NCBI RefSeq assembly: GCF_900103695.1
Contig: NZ_FNHF01000002.1
Coordinates: 372,001-436,000, forward strand
Reading direction: 5' to 3'
Length of the DNA stretch: 64,000 nucleotides
Source of the DNA: Sediminibacillus halophilus
Lineage (GTDB): Bacteria > Bacillota > Bacilli > Bacillales > Amphibacillaceae
The position numbers were made by a program, and so were the translations under genes. The notes under the pieces were generated by a model, which saw nothing but the letters and a program-made list of their open reading frames with translations, ran no database searches and was not told the origin of the DNA. This document shows, piece by piece, positions 26,554 through 35,620 of this stretch (position 1 is the stretch's first letter; every line of letters begins with the position of its first letter).

Positions 26554-28092
26554 CTACTCTCTTGTAACGTTATAAAGCTTCCATTCACCCGTCGGATCTA
26601 ATTCCAAACCTTTAACACTTTTGTCATACGCTGCTGACACCACATCATGATTCATGGGAATCCATACGGCATCTTCCATCGCGATTTTATTCGCTTCCTG
26701 CAGTTTTTTCTGCCGGGCTTCCTGGTCCACAAGTGTCCTGGATTCATCTACCAATGCATCAAATTCCTCATTGCTGTATCTCATGCGATTGGAGGATCCA
26801 ATATTATCGGAATGAAGATTAGGATATAGCAATTCACTTCCATCTGCTGTGCTATTTGTCCAACCCATAAAGGTCATTTCAAAATTTCCTTCCGAGGTAG
26901 TATCAAGGAAAGTTCCCCATTCCATTGACTCGATCTCTGCATCGATGCCTACTTCTGTCAATTGAGATTGAACAATTTCAGCCATTTTCATGTAGCTTCC
27001 CGAATTTGAAGCAAGCAGAGTGACTTTTTGTCCGGTAAAGCCATTTTCTTCTATTATTTGTTTTGCTTTTTCAACATCATATGGATAACCAGCATCCTTG
27101 GCACTTTCATCATAACCGAATACTTTTGGACCAATGATGCTATCATTTTTTACTCCCAAACCATTTAACTGATCTACATATGCCTGCCGGTCGACTGCGT
27201 ATGCCACCGCTTTACGGAATTCCGGATCATTGAATGGTTCTTTCTCCATGTTGAAACCTAGATAATACACAGGCGTACCCGGCTTGGTCTGTACTTCGAC
27301 ATCACTCATGGATTCTATGCGGGATAAATGCTCTGCCGGGATTTTATCGAGGAATTGAACCTCTCCTGTTTCGAGCATTGACACGGCGGTAGAATATTCT
27401 GGTACTACTTTTAATGTGACGGTCTCCAGGCTAGGTTCACCCTGCCAGTAATCCTCATTTTTCATCAGGGTAATATGGTCACCTTCAGCCCATTCTTCGA
27501 AGACAAAAGGGCCGGTACCGACTGGTTCACTGTTAATATCACCTTCTTTATCTGCTGTCGGGCTTACGATCGAAGCATTCGTATGGGACAAGGCAGCCAA
27601 TAATGGCCCGTATGGTTCCGTCGTTTTTATTACAACCGTGTATTCGTCCTTTACTTCAACAGATTCTACTGGAGCCAGTAGGGAAGCGCGGGGTGCCGCC
27701 CGCTCCTCATCCATAAATTGGTCAAAAGTGTATTTGACAGCCTCTGCATTGAAATCCGTACCATCCTGGAACTTTATGCCTTCTTTTAGTTTTATTTCCC
27801 AGGTGTTTTCATCTGGAGTTTCATAGGATTCGGCAAGAAGCGGTTCTATTTCCATCGTTTCCGGATTACGAGTGAATAGCGTTTCGTAAACCTGTGCAAT
27901 GACATTTGAAGAAACCGAATCATTTGTATCAATTGGTGATAAACCAACAGCATCCGATGTGGTCGCGTAAGTCAATTCCTGAGGTACATTGCTGGCACCT
28001 GCGCTCTCACTGTCACTGCCCGAAGAACTGCTGCATCCTGCCACGAATGCCAAGAGCAATACAAGTAAATAAAACGTTATTTTTTTCTTCAT
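26554..28092 (-). CDS. Peptide-type ABC transporter substrate-binding lipoprotein (SBP_bac_5 family)
   Basis: A 512-residue extracellular receptor with signal peptide and lipobox VAGC (Cys near residue 20), a Ser/Gly linker, and the DppA/GsiB-type fold (signature around IKFQDGTDFNAEAVKYTFD). Members of this family carry dipeptides, glutathione, opines or nickel. Here it is the third gene of a five-gene transporter unit whose next gene is a gamma-glutamyltransferase, which points to gamma-glutamyl peptides such as glutathione, by inference only. Unlike the other binding-protein genes in this window it is not first in its operon and no hairpin follows it. Confidence 0.93.
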   Translation of the reverse strand: MKKKITFYLLVLLLAFVAGCSSSSGSDSESAGASNVPQELTYATTSDAVGLSPIDTNDSVSSNVIAQVYETLFTRNPETMEIEPLLAESYETPDENTWEIKLKEGIKFQDGTDFNAEAVKYTFDQFMDEERAAPRASLLAPVESVEVKDEYTVVIKTTEPYGPLLAALSHTNASIVSPTADKEGDINSEPVGTGPFVFEEWAEGDHITLMKNEDYWQGEPSLETVTLKVVPEYSTAVSMLETGEVQFLDKIPAEHLSRIESMSDVEVQTKPGTPVYYLGFNMEKEPFNDPEFRKAVAYAVDRQAYVDQLNGLGVKNDSIIGPKVFGYDESAKDAGYPYDVEKAKQIIEENGFTGQKVTLLASNSGSYMKMAEIVQSQLTEVGIDAEIESMEWGTFLDTTSEGNFEMTFMGWTNSTADGSELLYPNLHSDNIGSSNRMRYSNEEFDALVDESRTLVDQEARQKKLQEANKIAMEDAVWIPMNHDVVSAAYDKSVKGLELDPTGEWKLYNVTRE

Positions 28093-28113
28093 AAAATCAT
28101 TCCTCCTTGTGTT

Positions 28114-29010
28114 TTAGTTGTTAAAATCCATATTAGGATCCAACGCATCTCGTAAACCATCGCCAACAACATTAAAAGCAAATACGACTAACATAATTGC
28201 AATCCCAGGAACGATCGTCATATGCGGGGAAGACCACATAAAGTCCTGCCCAGCTGCAATCATCGCTCCCCATTCAGGCGTAGGCGGCTGAGCACCGAGC
28301 CCCAAAAAACTTAATGCTGAAGTAGATAAGATAGAAGTGGCCATTCGCATTGTAGCGAAAACAATAATAGGAGCCGTACAATTTGGTAGAATATGCTTGA
28401 GAATGATCCGTATGTCACTTGCACCCATAGATCTCATCGCTAGTACATATTCTTGTTTTTTTACCGATAAAACACTTCCGCGGACAATTCTGGCACACCC
28501 CGGTATCGACCAAATACTGATTGCAATCACTACATTGATCAAACTAGTTCCCAGCATCGCAATGATCAGCATCGCCAGTAGAATGCCAGGAAAAGCAAAG
28601 AGTAAATCAACAATTCGCATGATAAGACCATCCAGTTTTTTGTAATATCCTGCCAAGAGGCCAAGTGTTATGCCCCCAGCAAGACCAATAACCACAGAAG
28701 TAACTCCAACCAACAATGAAACCCGTGCACCATAGACTAGCCGGGACCACATATCCCTTCCATAGTTGTCGGTACCTAGCCAGTGACCTTCCGAACCAAT
28801 CCCTAACTCAGCGTCGGACAGGCTTTGCTCGATTGGTGTATAACTGACAATCCACGGTGCAGTCACAGCCATAATCATTTGTAGTAAAATGACTATTAAA
28901 CCAAACACGGCCAGTTTGTTTTTTAGCAGTTTACGAGTGGTCTGTAAGAGTTGGCTTTCCCGTTTTTTTGGTTTTTTTCCGACATTTGGCTGCAGAGCTT
29001 CAGAAGCCAT
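28114..29010 (-). CDS. Peptide-type ABC transporter permease (DppC/OppC family)
   Basis: A 298-residue membrane subunit with a basic cytoplasmic N-terminus of about 28 residues, OppC N-terminal box (LGTDNYGRDMWSRL), six hydrophobic segments, EAA loop (LAMRSMGASDIRIILKHILP) and C-terminal GDGLRDALDPNM. It follows the DppB-type gene by 17 bases and precedes the binding-protein gene by 21. Confidence 0.94.
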   Translation of the reverse strand: MASEALQPNVGKKPKKRESQLLQTTRKLLKNKLAVFGLIVILLQMIMAVTAPWIVSYTPIEQSLSDAELGIGSEGHWLGTDNYGRDMWSRLVYGARVSLLVGVTSVVIGLAGGITLGLLAGYYKKLDGLIMRIVDLLFAFPGILLAMLIIAMLGTSLINVVIAISIWSIPGCARIVRGSVLSVKKQEYVLAMRSMGASDIRIILKHILPNCTAPIIVFATMRMATSILSTSALSFLGLGAQPPTPEWGAMIAAGQDFMWSSPHMTIVPGIAIMLVVFAFNVVGDGLRDALDPNMDFNN

Positions 29011-29027
29011 ATTATTTCACCTTCCTT

Positions 29028-29969
29028 CTAGTCATAACTGATTCTCGGATCGATCAATGCATAAATAATATCGACAATTAAATTGACAAGGACAAACAAA
29101 GCTGCTACCAGAAGAACCGTAGCTTGTACAACAGGAAAGTCTCTTGCAGCTATCGCATCAATCATTAAGCGTCCCACACCGTTAATGGCGAAAACTTGCT
29201 CTGTTATGATCGTACCGCCGAGCAATGCGCCAAAATTAACTCCTATGACAGTAATGACGGGTATCATGGCATTCCGCAATGCATGAATCCATATCACACC
29301 TCGTTGTCGAACTCCTTTTGCCTTGGCAGTGCGGATATAATCAGCCCGGATTACTTCAAGCATAGTAGATCTGCTCATTCGGGCTATCATTGCTGCAGAA
29401 CCCGTACCAAGAGTAATAGCCGGCAAAATCAATTGTTTTATCCCTTCCACTGTATAAAAGGGGGCGTTCAATCCTCCGACCGGCAGCCATTGCAAGGTCA
29501 CAGAGAATAATAAAATCAGCATTGTCCCCAACCAGAAGTTCGGTATGGAAATTCCGGCAAGAGCGATTGTTGTACTGGAAACATCAAACCAGGAATTCTG
29601 TTTGACTGCTGAGATAATACCAGCAGTGACACCGATGATGATGGCAACGATCATACTAGCGATCGCAAGGTTCAATGTATTCGGAAACCTGGTCATAATG
29701 GCATCGGCGACAGATTGATTCGTCTGAAAGGAATATCCTAAATCCCCCTGTAAAATTCCAGACAAGTAATCAACATATTGGACCAGCACAGGTTTATTCA
29801 GACCTAGACTTTCACGTATCGCCTCCAAATCAGATGCACTGGCTGTCGGTCCACCAATGATGGAAGCCGGGTCTCCAGGAGCGATGTGCATACTCATAAA
29901 TACTAAAAAGGAGATACCGATGAGCAATAGAATTAATTGAAAAAAGCGACGGACAATCAGGCTGACCAT
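29028..29969 (-). CDS. Peptide-type ABC transporter permease (DppB/OppB family)
   Basis: A 313-residue membrane subunit and the first gene of the importer/GGT/CHR operon. It shows the N-terminal helix (IVRRFFQLILLLIGISFLVF), the EAA loop (RTAKAKGVRQRGVIWIHALR) and the terminal DIIYALIDPRISYD box. The start codon faces the Lrp/AsnC gene across a 306-base divergent control region that holds a long inverted repeat. Confidence 0.94.
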   Translation of the reverse strand: MVSLIVRRFFQLILLLIGISFLVFMSMHIAPGDPASIIGGPTASASDLEAIRESLGLNKPVLVQYVDYLSGILQGDLGYSFQTNQSVADAIMTRFPNTLNLAIASMIVAIIIGVTAGIISAVKQNSWFDVSSTTIALAGISIPNFWLGTMLILLFSVTLQWLPVGGLNAPFYTVEGIKQLILPAITLGTGSAAMIARMSRSTMLEVIRADYIRTAKAKGVRQRGVIWIHALRNAMIPVITVIGVNFGALLGGTIITEQVFAINGVGRLMIDAIAARDFPVVQATVLLVAALFVLVNLIVDIIYALIDPRISYD

Positions 29970-30060
29970 TCAACCTCCTCCTCCCCAATAAAAATTTATT
30001 TCAGGTAAGCATTTTCACGTATTACTAAACCTAAATTAACGTAACCTTCGTTTTTCCTGC

Positions 30061-30098
30061 CGTTTGTTAATCTTATTCAATAATTTAGTTAACAAACG
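30061..30098. promoter_or_regulatory. Inverted repeat in the divergent control region, candidate Lrp-type operator
   Basis: CGTTTGTTAA (30061-30070) and TTAACAAACG (30089-30098) are perfect 10-bp complementary arms separated by 18 bases (centre to centre 28 bases, close to three helical turns). It lies in the very AT-rich 29970-30275 region between the importer operon and the Lrp/AsnC gene, where such regulators usually bind. Nothing else gene-like is visible in this interval. Confidence 0.6.
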
Positions 30099-30275
30099 AT
30101 TTATTTATAGTTTTTGATTATATATGAATATTCCGAAAAAATAAATAACTTTATTCAAAAAACTTTATGAAAATTCAAACATTTTATATTTTCAGATATC
30201 AGATTGAGTTTTAGAATAATCTTTAGTACAATTCCCTCTATATAGGACGAAAGTATAAGAGATAGGGTGATGACG

Positions 30276-30731
30276 ATGAATAAACATTTGGATAAAATAG
30301 ATAAGCAGATTCTTGAACTTTTGATCGAGGATGGCAGAATTTCCTATACTGATATTGGTAAGCAGCTGAATTTATCGAGGGTTTCTGTTCGTTCGAGGGT
30401 TAATCAATTAATTGAAGAAGGAATAATCGAAAAGTTTTCATGCGTTGTAAATAGTGAAAAAGTAGGAAAGAACGTCTCTGCTTTTTTTGATGTGGATTGT
30501 GATCCAAATAACCTGGTGGAAGTGGCAGAAAATCTTGCGAACAACCCATGCGTAGCTAGTTGTTATCAAATGACAGGACCAAGCACTTTACACATGCACG
30601 TATTAGTCGATGATTTTACTCAACTCGAGTCATTTATTAATAATGAACTATATGCTTTAAAAGGAATTTCCCGAGTTGACAGTCAAATTTTATTGCGCCG
30701 ATTCAAAAGCCGGAGTGGGTTAAAGTTATAA
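30276..30731 (+). CDS. Lrp/AsnC-family transcriptional regulator
   Basis: A 152-residue regulator with an N-terminal winged helix-turn-helix (DKQILELLIEDGRISYTDIG, then LNLSRVSVRSRVNQLIEEGIIEKF) and a C-terminal RAM ligand-sensing domain. I start at ATG 30276 (MNKHLDK), about 5 bases after AGGGTG; GTG 30267 and ATG 30270 overlap the ribosome site. It is divergent from the peptide importer/GGT/CHR operon and so probably controls it in response to an amino acid or peptide product. In B. subtilis YwrC, an Lrp-type protein, is encoded beside ywrB and ywrD, which supports the link. Confidence 0.92.
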   Translation: MNKHLDKIDKQILELLIEDGRISYTDIGKQLNLSRVSVRSRVNQLIEEGIIEKFSCVVNSEKVGKNVSAFFDVDCDPNNLVEVAENLANNPCVASCYQMTGPSTLHMHVLVDDFTQLESFINNELYALKGISRVDSQILLRRFKSRSGLKL

Positions 30732-30826
30732 TAAAACGGATGTGGTTATAAGGAGAGTGATCGGGGAAAAGTATGATATAAGTTGTGAACAGATGCATTT
30801 CTTGATAAATGAAGACTTTTTCACAG

Positions 30827-30870
30827 AAAAAAAGCCAATTTACCTGCTACAGGTTAAATGGCCTTTTTTT
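30827..30870. terminator. Bidirectional terminator between the Lrp and IDEAL-domain genes
   Basis: A run of seven A, GCCAATTTACCT, loop, AGGTTAAATGGC and seven T form a 12-bp stem with two mismatches, flanked by A and T runs. It can stop transcription of both converging genes. Confidence 0.8.
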
Positions 30871-30916
30871 AGTTAGAAACTATTTCGAATCAATGGCTGA
30901 AAACAGGAATCAGCAG

Positions 30917-31372
30917 TCAGGACTGGCCTTGGCCGTATTCTTTATTAAGCATGCTCGACAGCTTTTTGAACTTCTTTTGATCTCCGGCTTCAAGGGCCTT
31001 ATCGATCAAACGTTTCAGGTTTTCTTTTTCAAGCTGCTCAATAATCGTTTCGGCTTCATCCATGATTGTCGGCGAATTGGTTAAGTAAGGATGAATAATC
31101 GTATTTAGTTGGGTGATAAAGTCCTTCAATCTGATTAAATCGGAAAGTGGCAGGCGGTTATATTCCTTCCCTTTTTGGAAGACGAATACGTCATCTTGAT
31201 TCTCTACTTGGCGTGTTTCCCGGTTGACGATAATTTCGCGTGATTCAAGTGGGACAAACTGATATACCTTATCATCCAGCAGAAGCGAAAAATATTGATA
31301 AGCAAGTACCACCCTGATACAATCACGCTCTTCTTTAATGTAATATGGTTTGAATCGTTTAACAGACAGCAT
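30917..31372 (-). CDS. IDEAL-domain protein
   Basis: A 151-residue soluble protein. The last 35 residues (LKRLIDKALEAGDQKKFKKL region) match the IDEAL motif, a short helical region with an I-D-x-A-L core found in several Bacillus proteins of unknown or regulatory function. The N-terminal two thirds are beta-rich and I do not recognise them further. AAGGGGGTG precedes the ATG. It has its own upstream region, shared with the divergent exporter gene, holding a perfect cre match and a palindromic repeat. Confidence 0.7.
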   Translation of the reverse strand: MLSVKRFKPYYIKEERDCIRVVLAYQYFSLLLDDKVYQFVPLESREIIVNRETRQVENQDDVFVFQKGKEYNRLPLSDLIRLKDFITQLNTIIHPYLTNSPTIMDEAETIIEQLEKENLKRLIDKALEAGDQKKFKKLSSMLNKEYGQGQS

Positions 31373-31512
31373 ACCTACACCCCCTTGATTTGTGGACCCT
31401 TTGGCTGCACCTTGATGTATTTAAGATATTGTATGACAGCAGCGAGAAAAAAGTGAAACGTAATGCTTCGAATCATTTATATATAATGATTATTAACCAT
31501 CATACCACATTA

Positions 31513-31526
31513 TGATAACGCTTTCA
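31513..31526. promoter_or_regulatory. Perfect cre (CcpA-binding) consensus match
   Basis: On the minus strand TGAAAGCGTTATCA fits TGWAANCGNTNWCA at every position. It lies 140 bases upstream of the IDEAL-domain gene and 170 bases upstream of the exporter gene, so carbon catabolite control of one or both is possible. Confidence 0.6.
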
Positions 31527-31537
31527 TTAGTTTTTTA

Positions 31538-31616
31538 CCAAACGGGGTCAGTCCCCCATCGCTCTAACATTCGATTGCTTTACCACACTACCGTGTTGGG
31601 GGACTGACCCCAACAC
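31538..31616. repeat. Dispersed palindrome with GGGGTCAGTCCCC ends, copy 1
   Basis: GGGGTCAGTCCCCC (31544-31557) is the reverse complement of GGGGGACTGACCCC (31598-31611), 40 bases apart, in the 323-base gap between the IDEAL gene and the exporter. The right arm is extended to GTGTTGGGGG...CCCCAACAC. A second full copy lies at 37928-37996 and shorter variants at 32849 and 46701. Confidence 0.75.
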
Positions 31617-31695
31617 ACCAATCCCGGCACCCTTCTGTCTTTATTTGTGGGTGTGCTATAATTTAATTATCATTGGTTTTAAGGGTGTATTGTTG

Positions 31696-32733
31696 ATGAA
31701 AAGATTCAGGTTCTTCGGCGGCCGTATTGTAAAAACGGGAATAGCCGTTTTTTTGACTTCATTGATTTGCCAATGGCTGGATTGGCCTGCTGTATTTGCT
31801 GTTATCACAGCCATTGTCACCATCGAGCCGACTGCCGCCGACTCGATTAGAAAAGGATTGATCCGTTTTCCGGCATCTGCCATTGGATCGGCGTACGCTG
31901 TATTGTTCATCTTTCTGTTTGGAAATTCGCCGATTACGTACACAGCAGCTGCTGTGTGTACCATCGTCACCTGTTTCCGATTAAAGCTGCATTCTGGTTT
32001 GCTGGTTGCAACTTTGACATCGGTGGCAATGATTGAAGTGATCCACAGTAATTTTCTCATTTCCTTCTTTATCAGACTGGGGACCACGTCTATCGGTCTG
32101 CTGATTTCCACTGCTGTCAATTTGTTCGTGTTTCCGCCTAATTATTCGAAGTTGATTCTTAATAATATCTATTCGATGGCCAGAACAACCGGCATTGAAT
32201 TGGAAAATATTCTAAAGGCTATTTTGGCGGAAAAAGAACCGGATTACCAACAAATCCGGGATACGTTTTCACAGCTGAAGAGAAAACTTGACAAAACGGA
32301 AATGTTGATTCGATTTCAAAAAGAGGAATCAAAATACCACCGTTTCGATGAGCAGTCCAAGAAGGTTTTTCGCAGTGAGCAGGAAAAGCTTGCTGCATTG
32401 CGATTGATCCATTATCATATAGGAAATTTGATCAATACCCCGCTCAATACGCTGTTATGGACGGACCAAGAAAAACAAAAAGTATGCCAAACTGTCGAAA
32501 GCCTGGCAACTGCGCTGAAAAACCCTGACAAATTCAGTTCCGAGGCACACCGGAATCAAATTCAGTCCTTGATGACACAGTTCTGGAAAAGTAAAAAAGA
32601 TGCTGCCGATCCAAAGGAAAAGAACAGTCCGACCTTTTTCACAGCTGAAATTATTATTTTATATGAAATATTATCCATTTATAACCTGGTTGAGGACCTT
32701 CTTGATGAAGAAGATGCTTCTGCCCCTGAATAA
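31696..32733 (+). CDS. FUSC / aromatic acid exporter family (ArAE, DUF939-like) membrane protein
   Basis: A 345-residue protein with four to six hydrophobic segments in the first 140 residues (GIAVFLTSLICQWL, FAVITAIVTIEPT, SAYAVLFIFLFG) and a long charged cytoplasmic C-terminal half with coiled-coil character (residues about 165-345), the arrangement of small ArAE_1 proteins. Relatives export aromatic carboxylic acids, but most Bacillus members are uncharacterised. I start at ATG 31696 because AAGGGTG is 8 bases upstream; an in-frame GTG 17 codons earlier has no ribosome site. Monocistronic. Confidence 0.82.
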   Translation: MKRFRFFGGRIVKTGIAVFLTSLICQWLDWPAVFAVITAIVTIEPTAADSIRKGLIRFPASAIGSAYAVLFIFLFGNSPITYTAAAVCTIVTCFRLKLHSGLLVATLTSVAMIEVIHSNFLISFFIRLGTTSIGLLISTAVNLFVFPPNYSKLILNNIYSMARTTGIELENILKAILAEKEPDYQQIRDTFSQLKRKLDKTEMLIRFQKEESKYHRFDEQSKKVFRSEQEKLAALRLIHYHIGNLINTPLNTLLWTDQEKQKVCQTVESLATALKNPDKFSSEAHRNQIQSLMTQFWKSKKDAADPKEKNSPTFFTAEIIILYEILSIYNLVEDLLDEEDASAPE

Positions 32734-32848
32734 CGACGTTAAAAAACGCCTGTTTTCTTAGCATCAGCAGATTAGAACTGAAAAAAATGGAATGTGCAGG
32801 AGGAAACCGACTACCCAGCAGCTGGTAAATTATCACTTAATTACTAGG

Positions 32849-32884
32849 AAGGGACTGTCCCCGTGTTTTACGGAACAGTTCCTT
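32849..32884 (+). terminator. Hairpin with GGGACTGTCC arm between exporter and pxpB
   Basis: AAGGGACTGTCC (32849-32860) pairs with GGAACAGTTCCTT (32872-32884) using G-T pairs, followed by TTTTCATCTTT. It acts as the exporter terminator and shares the core of the GGGGTCAGTCCCC repeat family. Confidence 0.6.
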
Positions 32885-32975
32885 TTCATCTTTATCGGCA
32901 AGGCATCTTCCTTAACCTCCCCTCCCTGCTTGCGTTAAACTAGGAAAAAGACATGCAAAGAGAAAGGTGACCTGT

Positions 32976-33689
32976 ATGGATTCTATTCAAAAGAAGTTGT
33001 CCTTTTTCCCACTGAGTGAATCAGCAATATTGATTGATTTTGGAGAGACAATCTCTGTGGAAAAAAATATGTACATCCACCAGTTAACCGCAGCCTTAAA
33101 CGCGGAACCCTTTCCTGGTTTTATCGAAGCGGTCCCTGCTTACACAACATTAACCGTCTACTACGACCCCCTGGCTGCTGACAAACCCAATCCCTATCAC
33201 CATATGTGTACGAGGATCGAGCATGCCGCCAATAACTTAAAGACAGACAAATTGGAAACGAGAACAGTGGAGCTTCCTGTCTGCTATGACCAGGAGTTCG
33301 CTCTCGATCTTACGGAAGTTGCCAACCATAACGACTTATCGGCAGAGGAAGTGATCGAAAGGCATACAAGTCAAGTTTATCACGTTTACTTTATCGGATT
33401 TGCACCCGGTTTCCCTTTTCTTGGAGGATTGGATTCAACCATAGCCACTCCAAGAAAACAGTCACCACGCCGTAAAACTCCAGCTGGATCTGTCGGAATC
33501 GCAGGCCGGCAGACAGGTGTTTATCCTATCGATATTCCAGGCGGTTGGCAGATCATAGGTCGTACTCCACGGCAGCTTTTACACTTGAATGATCGGAGTC
33601 CGACATTGCTTCAACCAGGGGACAAAGTGCGATTTTATCCAATAAGCAAACAGGAGTACATGAGGCAGGAGGAATCAAAATGGCGTTAA
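32976..33689 (+). CDS. pxpB: 5-oxoprolinase subunit PxpB (KipI family)
   Basis: A 237-residue protein, one of three subunits of the bacterial ATP-dependent 5-oxoprolinase that opens pyroglutamate to glutamate. It contains the family marks FIEAVPAYTTLTVYYDP and the conserved segment HTSQVYHVYFIGFAPGF with LGGLDSTIATPRK and the Pro/Gly-rich VPAGSVGIAG-like region. B. subtilis KipI, the homologue, also inhibits the sporulation kinase KinA. Start ATG 32976 follows AAAGGTG; the in-frame GTG at 32967 lies inside that ribosome site. The 3' end overlaps pxpC by 10 bases. Confidence 0.94.
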   Translation: MDSIQKKLSFFPLSESAILIDFGETISVEKNMYIHQLTAALNAEPFPGFIEAVPAYTTLTVYYDPLAADKPNPYHHMCTRIEHAANNLKTDKLETRTVELPVCYDQEFALDLTEVANHNDLSAEEVIERHTSQVYHVYFIGFAPGFPFLGGLDSTIATPRKQSPRRKTPAGSVGIAGRQTGVYPIDIPGGWQIIGRTPRQLLHLNDRSPTLLQPGDKVRFYPISKQEYMRQEESKWR

Positions 33690-34648
33690 GGATCATCGAG
33701 GAAGGCTTACAGACATCAATTCAGGATACTGGAAGATACGGCTTCCAGTCAGCGGGATTTTCCGTAAGTGGGGCGATGGATATATGGTCAGCTGCATTGG
33801 CCAATATAGCCGTCAATAACGATCCAAGCCAAGCGGTCTTGGAAATGAGCTATGTCGGACCGAGTATTACGTTTGAAGCTGATACAGTAATTGCCCTTGC
33901 AGGCGCTGATATGGCAGCAAAAATCAATGGCAAGCCCATACAGCTTGGCAAGCCTGTTTCCGTCAAAAATGCGGATACCCTGCAGCTTCGAACAGCCCGA
34001 AGAGGTCTTCACTGTTATCTGGCAGTCAAAGGGGGCTTTAACATACCCGATTTTCTCGGTTCTAAAAGTGCCTCCCTGAAAGATCAATTAGGCGGCAGCT
34101 TTTGCGGAAAGCTACAAGCAGGTGATACCATTCCCATTTCGTTTTCCACGAAGGCACCCTCGGTTTCATGGAGGCTGAGTCCGAAATTATTTGACTATAT
34201 ATCTGGCAAGCAAACTACCATTCGTTTTTTAGAGGGAAGACAATATCATTGGTTTACCAGGCACTCATTGTCCGATTTCACTTCAACTGTCTATACATCT
34301 ACCCCACAATCCAATCGAATGGGGTATCGTCTGCAGGGAACTCCGCTGAAAGTCCAAACGGAAGGAGATTTGGTCACAGAAGCAGCAGGTTTCGGCACCA
34401 TTCAAGTACCGCCTGACGGTCAGCCAATCATTCTAATGGCAGAAAGCCAGCCGACAGGCGGATACCCCAAAATCGGACAAGTCATCCACAGCGACTTGCC
34501 AGCTTTAAGTCAAATAAGACCGGGTCAGCCAATTGTTTTTCAAATGACAACGGTAGATAATGCACTTCAGGAATGGGAGAATACAATTCGCCAGTTAGCT
34601 ATGGTAAAAAGAATTTCTGATAAAAAATGGGAGGAGTGGGAAACATGA
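33680..34648 (+). CDS. pxpC: 5-oxoprolinase subunit PxpC (KipA/biotin-dependent carboxyltransferase fold)
   Basis: A 322-residue subunit that forms the catalytic complex with PxpB. Recognisable segments are the N-terminal [36 protein letters not shown], the [10 protein letters not shown] motif near residue 213 and the [16 protein letters not shown] box. ATG 33680 is preceded by GCAGGAGGA, and the start overlaps the end of pxpB. Its stop overlaps the pxpA start (ATGA), so the three subunits are coupled for balanced synthesis. Confidence 0.95.
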   Translation: MALRIIEEGLQTSIQDTGRYGFQSAGFSVSGAMDIWSAALANIAVNNDPSQAVLEMSYVGPSITFEADTVIALAGADMAAKINGKPIQLGKPVSVKNADTLQLRTARRGLHCYLAVKGGFNIPDFLGSKSASLKDQLGGSFCGKLQAGDTIPISFSTKAPSVSWRLSPKLFDYISGKQTTIRFLEGRQYHWFTRHSLSDFTSTVYTSTPQSNRMGYRLQGTPLKVQTEGDLVTEAAGFGTIQVPPDGQPIILMAESQPTGGYPKIGQVIHSDLPALSQIRPGQPIVFQMTTVDNALQEWENTIRQLAMVKRISDKKWEEWET

Positions 34649-35391
34649 AGTCGGCCGACATTAACTGCGATATGGGAGAAAGCTTTGGAGCATACACGAT
34701 TGGAAATGACCAGAAAGTAATCCAATCCATTACATCTGCAAATATCGCTTGCGGTTACCATGCCGGGGACCCTGCGACAATGGCCAAAACCGTCCGTCTC
34801 TGTATCGATAACGGGGTGAAAATCGGCGCCCACCCGGCTCTTCCCGACCTGATTGGCTTTGGCCGCCGCACGATGCAAATTACACCAAATGAAGCTTATC
34901 AACTGATCATCTATCAAACCGGGGCGTTATCTGGTTTTGTAAAAGCTGCCGGTAGTAGTCTTTCCCATGTAAAACCGCACGGTGCTTTATACAACATGGC
35001 TGCAACGGATCGTTTGATCGCAGAGGCGATCGCCCAAGCAGTTTGTGACTTCGATTCACGCTTAACACTTTTCGCTTTGTCAGGCAGTGCATTGGCAAAA
35101 GCAGGTAAAAAGGCAGGACTGGCTGTTGCCCACGAAGTGTTTGCCGACCGTACCTATCAAGAGGATGGAAGCTTGACACCGAGAAGTGAGGCAAATGCTT
35201 TGATCACGGATGATAACAAGGCCATCGATCAGGTGATGCAAATGGTCAAATCCCAAACCGTCACAACTGTGAGCGGCGAAAACATTCCGATTATAGCAGA
35301 TACTATCTGTGTCCACGGGGACAGTCCGCAGGCTTCAGAGTTTGCACAAAAGATTCACCGTCAATTGCAAAAAGAAGGATTTCTTTTATAA
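34645..35391 (+). CDS. pxpA: 5-oxoprolinase subunit PxpA (LamB/YcsF family)
   Basis: A 248-residue protein of the YcsF family with the diagnostic start [42 protein letters not shown] and VKPHGALYN. PxpA works with PxpBC in cytoplasmic 5-oxoproline hydrolysis. I start at ATG 34645, after GGGAGGAG; an ATG six codons earlier overlaps the ribosome site. Pyroglutamate is a by-product of gamma-glutamyl and glutamine metabolism, so the operon is functionally close to the YwrD-type enzyme at 22876, though transcribed separately. Confidence 0.95.
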   Translation: MKSADINCDMGESFGAYTIGNDQKVIQSITSANIACGYHAGDPATMAKTVRLCIDNGVKIGAHPALPDLIGFGRRTMQITPNEAYQLIIYQTGALSGFVKAAGSSLSHVKPHGALYNMAATDRLIAEAIAQAVCDFDSRLTLFALSGSALAKAGKKAGLAVAHEVFADRTYQEDGSLTPRSEANALITDDNKAIDQVMQMVKSQTVTTVSGENIPIIADTICVHGDSPQASEFAQKIHRQLQKEGFLL

Positions 35392-35575
35392 TGCTTAAAA
35401 AAACGAATCCACTGCCATGAAAAATAAATCTGTTGTTTTTTCTCACTTCTTCAAAGAAGCTTGAAGCAGGCACCAATCAGAAGAAGATGGTGATGAAAGT
35501 AGTGAAATCATGTTTCCTCCGGTGAAGTGGGAATTTATCAACGATGCCAACTTCGAACTCCATACAAAAAATGAA

Positions 35576-35608
35576 AAACCCTCAAACTGTTCTCCAGTTT
35601 GAGGGTTT
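35576..35608. terminator. Bidirectional terminator between pxpA and the lipoprotein gene
   Basis: AAACCCTCAAACTG (35576-35589) is exactly complementary to CAGTTTGAGGGTTT (35595-35608), loop TTCTC. The 14-bp perfect stem lies 12 bases from the stop of the minus-strand lipoprotein gene and 185 bases after pxpA. Confidence 0.9.
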
Positions 35609-35620
35609 GATTATCCATTA

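Noticed and set aside
31481-31700. Riboswitch or small RNA gene upstream of the exporter
   Set aside because: The palindromic text is explained by the dispersed repeat; no aptamer-like conserved core was recognised.
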